NCBI GenBank assembly: GCA_021851785.1
Contig: JAJZBV010000017.1
Location: 1-60,441, forward strand
Direction of reading: 5' to 3'
DNA: 60,441 nt
Source: Pseudomonadota bacterium
GTDB lineage: Bacteria > Pseudomonadota > Alphaproteobacteria > Acetobacterales > Acetobacteraceae
Positions 17,291-25,454 of the stretch are shown one piece after another (the stretch's first letter is position 1; every line of letters begins with the position of its first letter). Under the pieces are notes generated by a model, which was given only the letters and a program-made list of their open reading frames with translations, ran no database searches and was not told the origin of the DNA. Position numbers and translations under genes: made by a program.

Positions 17291-18208
17291 TCACGGCAGG
17301 CGGGAAAGCCGCTCGCCGAGGAGCGTGAAAAAGCGCTCCGCGTCCAGCGTCTCCAAAACCAGGGCATTGGCGGTCTCTTCCGGCGCGGGCGCGATCGTCG
17401 TCTGTCCCCGTGTCGCCCCCTCGGCGCAGGAGACGGCGACGAAAGCCGGAAGCGCGGTGAAGAGATCGGGGCGGAGCAGCCAGGCGAGGGCGCAGGGGTC
17501 ATGCAGCGGGCGGCCGGGGAGGGTCGGGTGCGGCGGCAGGGCGGCGAGAATGTCGCAGGCCGTGGCAAGCGCCGTTCCCGCCCCGGCGGCGCGGAGATGC
17601 GCAAGACGCGAAGGTGTCACCAGCGCCTGATGGGTGAGATCGAGCGGCGCCAGCGTGAGCGGGCAGCCGGCAGCGAGCAGCACCGCCAAAGCCTCGGGGT
17701 CGCTCCAGGCGTTGAACTCGGCGGCGGCGGTGACATTGCCGCCCGCAAGCGCGCCGCTCATCAGGACGATTTGGCCGATTTTGGCGGCCAAGCCCGGCTC
17801 GGCCGTCAAGGCGAGCGCGAGATTGGTCGCCGGGCCGATGCCGATCACGGTGAGCGGGGCGGTCGCGGCGCGGAGATGGGCGCGGATGACATCGGCCGCG
17901 ACGCCCGGCGCCGGCGCCCCGCCCGGAGGCAAGGTCACGCCGGCGAGGCCGTTTTCGCCATGCGCCCGGGGCGCCGAGGTGAATTCGCCACGGATCGGCC
18001 GCGCCGCGCCGGCATGGACCGGAACCCCGGCCCCGGCGAGCCCGACCAGCGCCAGGGCATTGGCCAGGGTCCGTTCCAGCCCGACATTGCCGCCGACCAC
18101 GGTCACCGCCTGGAGCGCGATCTCCGGCGAGGCCAGCGCGAGCAGAAGGGCGATCGCGTCATCGGTGCCGGGATCGCAATCGATGATGACCGGGAGCGGG
18201 GCATTCAT
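17291..18208 (-). CDS. inosine-uridine preferring nucleoside hydrolase family protein
   Basis: The 305-residue product has the nucleoside hydrolase signatures: DCDPGTDDA at 10-18 (Ca2+-binding Asp cluster), VVGGNVGLE, the ENGL loop, AEFNAWSDPEA near the middle and LHDPCALAW toward the end. The enzyme cleaves the N-glycosidic bond of ribonucleosides, releasing base and ribose for salvage. Substrate preference cannot be told. Its ATG overlaps the stop of the small upstream gene by 4 nt, implying translational coupling. It is the last gene of the SDR-VOC-orphan-nucleoside hydrolase run. Confidence 0.9.
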   Translation of the reverse strand: MNAPLPVIIDCDPGTDDAIALLLALASPEIALQAVTVVGGNVGLERTLANALALVGLAGAGVPVHAGAARPIRGEFTSAPRAHGENGLAGVTLPPGGAPAPGVAADVIRAHLRAATAPLTVIGIGPATNLALALTAEPGLAAKIGQIVLMSGALAGGNVTAAAEFNAWSDPEALAVLLAAGCPLTLAPLDLTHQALVTPSRLAHLRAAGAGTALATACDILAALPPHPTLPGRPLHDPCALAWLLRPDLFTALPAFVAVSCAEGATRGQTTIAPAPEETANALVLETLDAERFFTLLGERLSRLP

Positions 18209-18642
18209 TTGCCCATCTTTCCGATTTTCCCACGAAGAAATTCAGCGGCGCTTTTCACAACGGGCAGGAGGTCGAGATCAAGGTTTCCCGATAGCGTGAC
18301 CCCTCCACTCGCGTCGCCGCATCTCGATAAACCGACAACCATTTCGCCGCATATGGCAGGTGGACGTCTCAAAACATTTTCCACTTTCAGTGGGGTCTGG
18401 TTCGGTGACATGGATTGGACGTGCTTGAAGGCATGCGCCACGCGATCCACCAATGCGAAATCCGCCGATTCCTCACGAAATGATTTGCGACAATTTCCTG
18501 AACTTTTGGGGTGAACGAGATAATCGATGGTATGAAAAGTCACTGCGCAGGCGAGAAACGCGTGTCTTCTGGAGGCTGGATTCGTCTCGAATTCCGTGAT
18601 CGTCGGATCAACGATTTCATCCATGTATTGTTGCGCGTCCAT
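18205..18642 (-). CDS. hypothetical protein of 145 residues, compositionally distinct
   Basis: No family was recognised. The protein is soluble, with a helical N-terminal half containing DEIVDPTITEFE, HAFLACAVTFHTIDYLVHP and DRVAHAFKHVQS, and a C-terminal half rich in Gly and Leu. The frame is supported by its 4-nt overlap with the nucleoside hydrolase gene and by uninterrupted length. Base composition is clearly more AT-rich than in neighbours, with codons such as AAA, ATT and TTT that are otherwise rare here, so recent acquisition is possible. No signal peptide or membrane segment is visible. Confidence 0.7.
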   Translation of the reverse strand: MDAQQYMDEIVDPTITEFETNPASRRHAFLACAVTFHTIDYLVHPKSSGNCRKSFREESADFALVDRVAHAFKHVQSMSPNQTPLKVENVLRRPPAICGEMVVGLSRCGDASGGVTLSGNLDLDLLPVVKSAAEFLRGKIGKMGK

Positions 18643-18668
18643 CTGATGAGCAAGCCCTCTTCTGGGGT

Positions 18669-19061
18669 CTATGCGGAAATGGTGGTGTCAGGTACCGTCC
18701 CGCAATAGGCCTCGATGCGATAGCCGTCCGGGTCGATGACGAAAGCGGCGTAATAGCCGGGCTCGTAATCCCGCTCGCCCGGTGCGCCGTTGCCGCACCC
18801 GCCGGCGTCCAGCGCCGCCCGGTAAAATGCCTCGACCGCCGCCCGGCTCGGGGCGCGGAAGCAGACATGGAGACCCGAGGCCGGATCGGGCGCCACCGGG
18901 CGCGCTGCCGCGACGATCCAGAACGCCGCGTCGCCGTCGCCATAGCCCGCCGTGGTCTCGCTCCCGCGCAGATAGCGATAGCCGAGCGGTGCCAGCGCCG
19001 CGTCATAAAAGCGACGTGCCCGCGCCAGATCGGCGACGCCAAACGAGATGTGATCGATCAT
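18669..19061 (-). CDS. VOC family (glyoxalase/bleomycin resistance-like) protein
   Basis: The 130-residue product starts MIDHISFGVADLARARRFYD, the classical first beta-alpha unit of the vicinal oxygen chelate fold, and ends with FVIDPDGYRIEAYC, which holds the final Glu ligand. The first-position His4 and this Glu are typical metal ligands. It likely acts on a small molecule with Fe, Mn or Zn; the substrate is unknown. The start overlaps the stop of the SDR gene by one base (TGATG), so both are made from one transcript. Confidence 0.87.
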   Translation of the reverse strand: MIDHISFGVADLARARRFYDAALAPLGYRYLRGSETTAGYGDGDAAFWIVAAARPVAPDPASGLHVCFRAPSRAAVEAFYRAALDAGGCGNGAPGERDYEPGYYAAFVIDPDGYRIEAYCGTVPDTTISA

Positions 19062-19804
19062 CACGCCGCCGTCAGCCCGCCATCCACCGCCAACTCCGCC
19101 CCGGTGATGAAGGCGGCTTCGTCGGAGGCGAGATAGAGGATCGCCCCGGCAACGTCGCCGGCGCTGCCGAGGCGGCCGAGCGGGGTTGCGCGGATCAGCC
19201 CGGCGCGGAGTTTCTCGGGGTCGGCGGCGCGGGCGAACATGCGTTCCAGCATCGGGGTTTCGGCGAATGACGGATGCACCGAATTGCAGCGGATGCGATA
19301 GCCGGCGCGCGCGCAATGGAGCGCCACCGACTTGGTCAGCAGGCGCACCGCGCCCTTGCTCGCGCAATAGGCGGCGAGTTTCGGATCACCGACCAGCCCG
19401 GCGGCGGAGGAGATATTGACGATCGCGCCGCCGCCGGTCTCGCGCATCATGCGCACCGCCTCGCGGCAGCCGAGAAACGTGCCCTCGGCATTGACCGCCA
19501 TGGTCCGCCGCCAATCCGCGAGCGAGGTATTTTCGATCGCCCCGCCGATCGCGATGCCGGCGGCATTGACCAGGATATCGACCCGCCCGAACGTCGCCTT
19601 GGCTTCCGCGAACGCCGCCTGCCAATCGGCCTCGCTGGTGACGTCGAGCTTGACGGCCCGCCCCGGAAGCCCGGCGAGCCCCGCTTCGTCCACATCGCTC
19701 GCAACCACCGAGGCGCCCTCGGCGGCAAACAACTCCGCTGTCTCGCGGCCAATGCCTGACGCGGCGCCGGTGATCAGCGCGATTTTTCCCCGAAGTCTGG
19801 CCAT
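19061..19804 (-). CDS. short-chain dehydrogenase/reductase (SDR)
   Basis: The 247-residue product is a classical SDR: cofactor loop TGAASGIG (12-19), Asp37 in ASDVDEAG indicating NAD(H) preference, NAAG at 80-83, a catalytic ISS segment near residue 131-133 and YCASK (Tyr146, Lys150). It likely oxidises or reduces a secondary alcohol or ketone. ATG 19804 is chosen because GGGAGG lies 6 nt upstream. It leads the operon with the VOC protein, orphan protein and nucleoside hydrolase. The natural substrate cannot be deduced. Confidence 0.92.
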   Translation of the reverse strand: MARLRGKIALITGAASGIGRETAELFAAEGASVVASDVDEAGLAGLPGRAVKLDVTSEADWQAAFAEAKATFGRVDILVNAAGIAIGGAIENTSLADWRRTMAVNAEGTFLGCREAVRMMRETGGGAIVNISSAAGLVGDPKLAAYCASKGAVRLLTKSVALHCARAGYRIRCNSVHPSFAETPMLERMFARAADPEKLRAGLIRATPLGRLGSAGDVAGAILYLASDEAAFITGAELAVDGGLTAA

Positions 19805-19842
19805 GATATTCCTCCCGAAAAGAAATTGTTCTTTTACGCATC

Positions 19843-19910
19843 GGGCAGTGCCGCAGGCACTGCCCAACAAGAAAAAGTCTTTTTGCTTCTTTTTCTACAG
19901 AAAAAGAAGG
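19843..19910. repeat. double-hairpin intergenic element with poly-A/poly-T arms
   Basis: A perfect 10-bp stem (19843-19852 with 19856-19865) is followed by an A/T-rich inverted repeat whose arms 19886-19896 and 19899-19909 match over 11 bp. The low-GC arms (cttctttttct) contrast sharply with the surroundings. It lies between the SDR gene and the end of the pheC-like gene and could terminate the latter's transcript. Similar A/T-rich inverted repeats recur between genes in Acetobacteraceae genomes, so it may be a dispersed repeat; this needs a genome comparison. Confidence 0.6.
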
Positions 19911-19919
19911 TCTTTTGCG

Positions 19920-20711
19920 CTATTGGCCAAGCCATGCTTGGCGCCATCGCGTGAGCGTCCCGCTTTCCCGCGCGCGGGCGAGAAATCCGTCCACCCAATC
20001 CCGCCATTCGCGATCCCCTTGCGGCAGGAGATAGGCTTTTTCGCTGGCGGAGAAAGGTTTTTCGGGATGGACGGCGCAGAGCCCCGGCGTCTCGCGCTGC
20101 TGATAGCGCGCTTCGGTCGCGTCCGTAATCATCAGATCGGCGGCGCCGGCGGCGAGGGCGGCGAAAATGCGTCGGTTGTCGGGGAAGATAACGATGGTCG
20201 CGGCGTGGAGATGGGCGCGGTCGAAGCTTTCATTGGTGCCGCCGGGATTGGTGATGACGCGGATGCCAGGGCGGTCGATCGCGGCCAGGGTCGCAAAACG
20301 CGCGGCGTCGGCGCAGCGGGCGAGGGGGGTTTTGCCGTCTTTCAGGATGGGGGTGGAAAACAGGGCACGCGCCGCGCGCTCGGGGGTGATGGTGATGCCG
20401 CCGGCGCCGAGGTCGAATTTGCCGGCGCCGAGATCGGCGATCAGGGTCGGCCAACTGGTCTGGACGAAAACCACCCGCACCGCGAGCGCCGCCGCCATCG
20501 CGCGCGTGACATCGACATCGAATCCGCGCCAATTTCTGCCCGCCGGGTCATCGGCCTGGACGAGGGCGAAGGGGGCATAATCGCCGGGCAGGCCGACGCG
20601 GAGCACGCCCGCCGCCCGCACCGCGTCCAGCGTCGAAGGCGGCGCGGCGCCGGCCGCTGGCGCGAGCCCGAGGGCCAGCGCGACGGCCGCGAGCCAGCCG
20701 CCCCGCATCAT
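19920..20711 (-). CDS. pheC: PheC-like cyclohexadienyl (prephenate/arogenate) dehydratase, exported form
   Basis: The 263-residue product has a signal peptide (residues 1 to about 23, WLAAVALALGLAPAAGA) and a type 2 periplasmic-binding fold. Beyond the general solute-binding family it matches PheC of Pseudomonas closely: VVFVQTSWPTLIADL, LKDGKTPLARCADAARF, NPGGTNESF, MITDATEARYQQ, GLCAVHPEKPFS and EKAYLLPQGDREW. PheC converts prephenate to phenylpyruvate or arogenate to phenylalanine in the periplasm. An amino-acid ABC binding protein is the alternative, but no permease or ATPase is adjacent. It lies 7 bp after the AhpD-like gene. A second ATG follows the first immediately. Confidence 0.78.
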   Translation of the reverse strand: MMRGGWLAAVALALGLAPAAGAAPPSTLDAVRAAGVLRVGLPGDYAPFALVQADDPAGRNWRGFDVDVTRAMAAALAVRVVFVQTSWPTLIADLGAGKFDLGAGGITITPERAARALFSTPILKDGKTPLARCADAARFATLAAIDRPGIRVITNPGGTNESFDRAHLHAATIVIFPDNRRIFAALAAGAADLMITDATEARYQQRETPGLCAVHPEKPFSASEKAYLLPQGDREWRDWVDGFLARARESGTLTRWRQAWLGQ

Positions 20712-20718
20712 GCCGCGA

Positions 20719-21078
20719 TCACGCCTTCGCGGCGGTTTTCGCCAGCATCTGATCGACCGCTTCCAGCGCCTCGGCGGCATACATCACCGAGGGGCCGGCC
20801 CCCATATAGATCGACATCGCCAGCGTCTCCGCCACCTGCTCGCGCGTCGCGCCATGCTTGACCGCGCCCTCGGCGTGATAGGCGATGCAGGGCGCGCAGC
20901 GCGTCGCAACGCCGATCGCGAGCGCGATCAGTTCCTTGGTTTTGTGGTCGAGCCCATCCCCGCCATGCGCCGCCTGCGCCATGTCGGAAAACGCTTTCAT
21001 TGTGTCCGGCGCGGCCTTGCGCAGATCGCGCACCGCGCCGTTCATGGCGTTGATCAGAGCGAGCCAGTCTTCGACCAT
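20719..21078 (-). CDS. carboxymuconolactone decarboxylase/AhpD-like protein
   Basis: The 119-residue helical protein carries the AhpD-type redox centre CAPC (Cys61, Cys64) with His68 four residues later, and the KTKELIALAIGVATR lead-in typical of the CMD family. Such proteins act as small alkylhydroperoxidases or redox partners; a true decarboxylase lacks the CxxC pair. ATG 21078 has GGAGAG 5 nt upstream and gives the usual family length. It is followed 7 bp later by the pheC-like gene and lies 67 bp after the amidase stop, so it belongs to the same run of genes. Confidence 0.88.
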   Translation of the reverse strand: MVEDWLALINAMNGAVRDLRKAAPDTMKAFSDMAQAAHGGDGLDHKTKELIALAIGVATRCAPCIAYHAEGAVKHGATREQVAETLAMSIYMGAGPSVMYAAEALEAVDQMLAKTAAKA

Positions 21079-21145
21079 GGTTTCTCTCCGTAAGCGACGA
21101 TCACCGCGACATACCAGGACGGCCCCGGTCATCCTTTAACCCAGA

Positions 21146-22639
21146 TCAAGCGAAGCCCAAAAACCCCTCCGCCGCGCGGAGTGGCGGGGCGATTTTGAGG
21201 GACGCGATGTCCGGGACCGGGCGCGCGGTGCGGGCATCGCCGGCGAGAAGACGCTCGAGCGCTTGCGCGACCGCGAGCACCAGGGCGTCGCCGCCGCGCG
21301 GGCCGATGATCTGGAGGCCGAACGGCATGCCGGCGTGATCGCGCCCGAGCGGGAGCGAGAGCGCCGGGTGGCCCGCGAGCGTGACGGCATAGGCCAGCGC
21401 CAGCCAGTGGAAATAGGTCTTGGTCGGCTTGCCATCGATCTCGGCGGGGTAAAGCTCGCGCCACGAGCGCGGGGAGATGGTCAGCGTCGGCGTCAGGATG
21501 ACGTCGTGGTCGCGGAAGAAATCCTGCCAGTTTCGATAGAATTGGGTTTGCAGCCCCTCGGCGCGGGCCACGTCGGCGGCGCTGTAGGCCAGCCCCTCGG
21601 CGACATTGGCGCGCACATTGGGCCCGACATCGTCCGGCCGCTGCTCGGCTTTCTCGCGATGGGCGGCGACGAAATTGACCGCGCGCAGAACCGCGAACGC
21701 CTCGTCGGCGCCGGCGCAATCCGGGGTCGCGTCCTCGGCGCGGGCGAAAATCCCCCGGAAAAGCGCGGTTTTTTCGGCGAACACCGTCGCGATGTGGCGC
21801 TCGGTCGGGGCAAAGCCGAGATCGGGGGTCAGGGCGACGCGCAGTGCCGAGAGATCGATCGTCTCGGGCGGAAAATAATCCGCGCCGCGGCGCACCGCCC
21901 GCCCATGCACCGTGTAAGCGAGTGGGTCGCGCGCGTCATCGGAGACCATGGCCGAGAGCATCAGCGCGAGATCGGGGACGTTGCGCGCCATCGGCCCGAG
22001 CACGCCGAGCGGCGACCAGCCGAGGCCGCGCTTTTCATTGGCGACCAGCCCCGGCGAGGGACGAAACCCGACGATGCCGCAAAATCCCGCCGGGTTGCGC
22101 AAACTGCCGCCCATGTCGGACCCCGAGGCCAGCGGCACCATCCCGGTCGCGAGAGCCACCGCCGAGCCGCCGGAGGAGCCGGCGGCGGATTTCATCGGAT
22201 CGAAGGGGTTGCCGGTCGCGCCATAGACGGCGTTGCGGGTATTCGCGCCGGCGCCCCATTCCGGAGTATTGGTCTTGCCGAGCACGATCGCGCCGGCGGC
22301 GCGCAGGGCCGCGACCATGCGGGCATCCTCGGCCGGGACATGGTCGCGATAGATCGGGCTGCCATAGGTGGTGCGGAGATCCGCGGTGTCCTCGAGATCC
22401 TTGATCGCGACCGGGAGACCATGCAGCGCCCCCAGCGCCTCGCCGCGCATCACCGCCGCTTCGGCTTCGCGGGCGCGGGCTTGGGCGCGGGCGAAATCGC
22501 GCGCGACCATGGCGTTGACGGCGTGATCGACCGCCTTGATCCGCGCGATGCAGCTTTCGGTGAGTTCGACCGGCGAGAGTTTCTTGGCGCCGATCAGCGC
22601 CCGGGCTTCGGTTGCCGGGAGGTCGCAGGCTTCGCTCAT
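21146..22639 (-). CDS. amidase signature family enzyme
   Basis: The 497-residue product has the complete amidase signature triad: Lys80 in GLPVAIKDLEDT, the cis-Ser in SAAGSSGGSA (155/156) and the nucleophile Ser179 in GSDMGGSLRNPA. It would hydrolyse a carboxamide to acid and ammonia in the cytoplasm. The length fits stand-alone amidases; GatA is unlikely because gatC and gatB are not adjacent. It starts 4 bp after the GGT-family gene, so both hydrolases are co-transcribed and may act on related amide or gamma-glutamyl substrates. Confidence 0.9.
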   Translation of the reverse strand: MSEACDLPATEARALIGAKKLSPVELTESCIARIKAVDHAVNAMVARDFARAQARAREAEAAVMRGEALGALHGLPVAIKDLEDTADLRTTYGSPIYRDHVPAEDARMVAALRAAGAIVLGKTNTPEWGAGANTRNAVYGATGNPFDPMKSAAGSSGGSAVALATGMVPLASGSDMGGSLRNPAGFCGIVGFRPSPGLVANEKRGLGWSPLGVLGPMARNVPDLALMLSAMVSDDARDPLAYTVHGRAVRRGADYFPPETIDLSALRVALTPDLGFAPTERHIATVFAEKTALFRGIFARAEDATPDCAGADEAFAVLRAVNFVAAHREKAEQRPDDVGPNVRANVAEGLAYSAADVARAEGLQTQFYRNWQDFFRDHDVILTPTLTISPRSWRELYPAEIDGKPTKTYFHWLALAYAVTLAGHPALSLPLGRDHAGMPFGLQIIGPRGGDALVLAVAQALERLLAGDARTARPVPDIASLKIAPPLRAAEGFLGFA

Positions 22640-22643
22640 GTGC

Positions 22644-24242
22644 TCAATACCCCAATGCCAGCCCGTCCTTGCGCGGATCGGAGGCGCCGATCAGCACACC
22701 GCGGGCGCGGTCGATCATGATCGCCTGGCCGCCGCCGAGCGGGCGCTCGATCCGGGTCGGAAGATGGCCCAGCGCCGCGAGACGGGTGGCGAGAGAGTCC
22801 GGAATGCCGCGTTCGAGTTCGAGATTCCCCGCTTGCGGGAAAAACCGCGCGAGATCGAGCGCTTCCTGAAGATCGAGGCCATAATCGAACAGATTGCTCA
22901 AGAGCAGGCTTTGCCCCATCGGCTGGAAATGCCCGCCCATGACGCCGAACGGCATCACCGCCGCGCCATCCCTGGTCAACATGCCGGGGATGATGGTGTG
23001 CATCGGCCGCTTGCCGGGCGCGATGCCATTGGGATGGCCGCGCTGGAGCCGGAAGCCGAGGCCGCGATTATGCAGCATGACCCCGGATTTCGCGGCGAGA
23101 ATGCCGGACCCGAAGCTCTGATAGAGCGAATTGATCAGGCTACAGGCATTGCCGTCGCGATCGACGACAGAGAGATAGACGGTATCGGGATGGCGCGGGA
23201 GTTCGGTCTCGCCCGCCGCCGGCAGATGCGCCATCGCCCGCGCCGGATCGATCAGCGCGCGGAGACCGGCGAGATAGTCGGCGCTGGTCAGATGCGCGAC
23301 CGGCACATCGGCCTCCGCGGGGTCGGCGAGGAAGGCGTCGCGGTCGCGATAGACCAGCCGCGCCGCCTCGGCATGGCGATGCACGCGCGCGAGGCCGAGC
23401 GGTCCCTCGGGGTCGGGGGCGAAGCCGTCGAGGAGGCCCATCAGCATCAGGACCAGAAGGCCGGAGCCGTTGGGCGGGCATTGCCAGATCTCGAAACCGC
23501 GCCAGGCGGCGTGGATCGGCGTCACGAATTCCGGCCCGGCGAGGCCGGCGGCGAAATCGCTCATCTCATGCCGCCCGCCATGGGCGCGAAGCGTCGCCAC
23601 CATGTCCGCGGCGATCTCGCCTTCGTAGAAAGCGCCGGCGCCATGGCGGGCGATGGCGCGCAAGCTCGCGGCCAGCGCCGGCTGGCGGAACAGCGTCCCC
23701 GGCGCGGGGGCGGCGCCATCGGGGAGAAAGGCGCTGGCGCCGGTGGTGCGGAGCTTCGCCGCCGCATCCGCCCAATCGGCGGCGACGCGCGGCGCGACCG
23801 GATGGCCCTCCTCGGCGAAGCGGATCGCCGGGCGGAGCAGTTCGTCGAGCCCCTTGCGGCCATGGGCGGCGAGCAGCTTTTCCCAGGCGGCGACGGCGCC
23901 GGGAATGGTGACCGCGTGGGGGGAGTGATCGGGGAGCGTGGTCAGGTTCTGGCGCTCGAAAAAATCGATGTCGGCTGCCGCCGGGGCGCGGCCGGAGCCG
24001 TTCAGCGCCACCACTTTTCCGCCGCCCGCCGGGGCGTAGAGGCAAAAGCAATCGCCGCCGATGCCGGTCGATTGCGGCTCGACCACGCTCAACACGGCGA
24101 CCGCGGCGATCGCGGCATCGAGCGCATTGCCGCCCGAACGCAAGACGTCGAGGGCGGTGAGGGTCGCGGCCGGCATCGAGGTCGCCGCCATGCCCGAGCC
24201 GGCATAGACCGGGCTTCGCCCCGGCAGATGAAAATCGCGCAT
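22644..24242 (-). CDS. gamma-glutamyltransferase-family Ntn hydrolase
   Basis: The 532-residue precursor shows the GGT family pattern: TSMPAATLTALDVLRSGGNA near the N-terminus, STGIGGDCFCL, and an autocleavage site before Thr354 in DTVYLSVVDRDGN followed by SFGSGI. The catalytic residue is TVY, not the TTH of classical GGT, which resembles oxamate amidohydrolase (HpxW)-type members. No obvious signal peptide follows the chosen ATG (GGGAGA upstream), so a cytoplasmic amidohydrolase role is more likely than periplasmic glutathione breakdown. It is the first gene of the run with the amidase. A short AT-rich patch (TATATAAA, about 24278) in the 85-bp gap to csaA may hold promoters for both divergent genes. 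Confidence 0.88.
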   Translation of the reverse strand: MRDFHLPGRSPVYAGSGMAATSMPAATLTALDVLRSGGNALDAAIAAVAVLSVVEPQSTGIGGDCFCLYAPAGGGKVVALNGSGRAPAAADIDFFERQNLTTLPDHSPHAVTIPGAVAAWEKLLAAHGRKGLDELLRPAIRFAEEGHPVAPRVAADWADAAAKLRTTGASAFLPDGAAPAPGTLFRQPALAASLRAIARHGAGAFYEGEIAADMVATLRAHGGRHEMSDFAAGLAGPEFVTPIHAAWRGFEIWQCPPNGSGLLVLMLMGLLDGFAPDPEGPLGLARVHRHAEAARLVYRDRDAFLADPAEADVPVAHLTSADYLAGLRALIDPARAMAHLPAAGETELPRHPDTVYLSVVDRDGNACSLINSLYQSFGSGILAAKSGVMLHNRGLGFRLQRGHPNGIAPGKRPMHTIIPGMLTRDGAAVMPFGVMGGHFQPMGQSLLLSNLFDYGLDLQEALDLARFFPQAGNLELERGIPDSLATRLAALGHLPTRIERPLGGGQAIMIDRARGVLIGASDPRKDGLALGY

Positions 24243-24327
24243 GCTTTCTCCCTCGCGCACATGGTCGACAATGACGCTATATAAAGCGGGATCGGCGGCG
24301 CGGAAACCGGAGCGGAGGATCATGGCC

Positions 24328-24663
24328 ATGAGCACGACCAGCGAGGATTTCGAACGCATCGACATTCGTCTCGGGACAGTGATCGACGCCAAGCCGTTTC
24401 CCGAGGCGAGAAAGCCGGCCTTTCAGCTCTGGATCGATTTCGGCGGCGAGATCGGGGTCAAATGCTCCTCGGCGCAGATCACCGTTCACTATCATCTCGA
24501 TCAATTGATCGGGCGACAGGTGCTGGCCGTCGTGAATTTTCCGCCCCGGCGCATCGGCGCCTTCGAGAGCGAGGTGCTGACGCTCGGTCTCCCTGACGAG
24601 GATGGCGCGGTGGTGCTGGTGCGCCCCGATTTCAAGCTGCCCGATGGCGGGCGTCTGTTTTGA
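24328..24663 (+). CDS. csaA: CsaA-type tRNA-binding/chaperone-like protein
   Basis: The 111-residue product is a stand-alone OB-fold tRNA-binding domain: FERIDIRLGTVIDAKPFPEA, VKCSSAQITVHY and VLAVVNFPPRRIG match CsaA of Bacillus, as does the length. CsaA binds tRNA and has been described as a secretion-related chaperone. GGAGG at 24314-24318 is 9 nt from ATG 24328 and only 3 nt from ATG 24322, so the later start is favoured. The stop overlaps the bluB TTG start. It is divergent from the GGT-family gene. Confidence 0.92.
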   Translation: MSTTSEDFERIDIRLGTVIDAKPFPEARKPAFQLWIDFGGEIGVKCSSAQITVHYHLDQLIGRQVLAVVNFPPRRIGAFESEVLTLGLPDEDGAVVLVRPDFKLPDGGRLF

Positions 24664-25307
24664 GCGCCATCGGCGCCGCACCGTTCGACGACGGGTTTCG
24701 CGCTGGGCTTGAACGCCTCTTCGTTCTGCGGCGCGACGTGCGGCATTTTCGCCCCGAGCCACTCCCCGAGGGCACGCTCGAGCGGCTGCTCGGCGTCGCG
24801 CGCCTCGCCCCCTCGGTCGGGCTCAGCGAGCCGTGGCGCTTCGTGATCGTCGCCGATCCCGCCCGCCGCGCCGCGGTGCGCGCGAATTTCGAAGCCTGCA
24901 ACCAGGCCGCGCTGGCCGGCTATGGTGGCGAGCGGGTGGCGCTCTATGCCCGGCTCAAGCTCGAGGGAATCGATGTCGCGCCGGTGCAGTTCGCCGCCTT
25001 TTCCGACCGCGCGACCGCGCAGGGCGCCGGGCTCGGCCGCCAGACCATGCCGGAGATGGCGGAATACTCGGTGGTGGCGGCGATCCACACGATCTGGCTC
25101 GCCGCGCGCGCCGAGGGGATCGGGCTCGGCTGGGTGTCCATTCTCGATCCCGCCGCCGTCGCCGCCATTCTCGACGTGCCGGAATCGTGGCGATTGGTCG
25201 GCTATTTCTGCCTCGGCCGGCCGGAGGAAGAGGGGACGCTCCCGGAATTGCAGCGCCTCGGCTGGGCGGCCCGCGCGGCTTCGTCTCAACATGTGCTAAA
25301 ACGTTAA
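24660..25307 (+). CDS. bluB: 5,6-dimethylbenzimidazole synthase
   Basis: The 215-residue product is BluB, a nitroreductase-fold enzyme that cannibalises FMNH2 with O2 to make 5,6-dimethylbenzimidazole, the lower ligand of cobalamin. Diagnostic segments are FVLRRDVRHFRPEPL, LARLAPSVGLSEPWRFV and GIGLGWVSILDP. It begins with TTG (24660-24662) inside the csaA stop TTTTGA, so translation is probably coupled. There is no other cobalamin gene in the window and no cobalamin riboswitch was seen upstream. Confidence 0.93.
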   Translation: MSAIGAAPFDDGFRAGLERLFVLRRDVRHFRPEPLPEGTLERLLGVARLAPSVGLSEPWRFVIVADPARRAAVRANFEACNQAALAGYGGERVALYARLKLEGIDVAPVQFAAFSDRATAQGAGLGRQTMPEMAEYSVVAAIHTIWLAARAEGIGLGWVSILDPAAVAAILDVPESWRLVGYFCLGRPEEEGTLPELQRLGWAARAASSQHVLKR

Positions 25308-25362
25308 AAAATCTGCCTCAAGGCCAAGGGCTAACAAATTTTTTGGCGATCGTTAAAACGTA

Positions 25363-25390
25363 TTGACTTCGACAGGATTTTTCTTGATAC
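25363..25390 (+). promoter_or_regulatory. putative sigma70-type promoter for the PEP-CTERM protein gene
   Basis: TTGACT at 25363-25368 and TGATAC at 25385-25390 are separated by 16 bp within an unusually AT-rich 147-bp intergenic region. The gene's start lies about 65 bp downstream. The -10 match is imperfect. Confidence 0.35.
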
Positions 25391-25454
25391 GTGGCGGCAA
25401 CCTCCTAGGCGGTCAGAAATCATTCACGTTGCTTGCGAATTCGGAGTGTTGGCG

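Noticed and set aside
24243-24327. cobalamin riboswitch before csaA-bluB
   Set aside because: The 85-bp gap is far too short and lacks the B12-box pattern.
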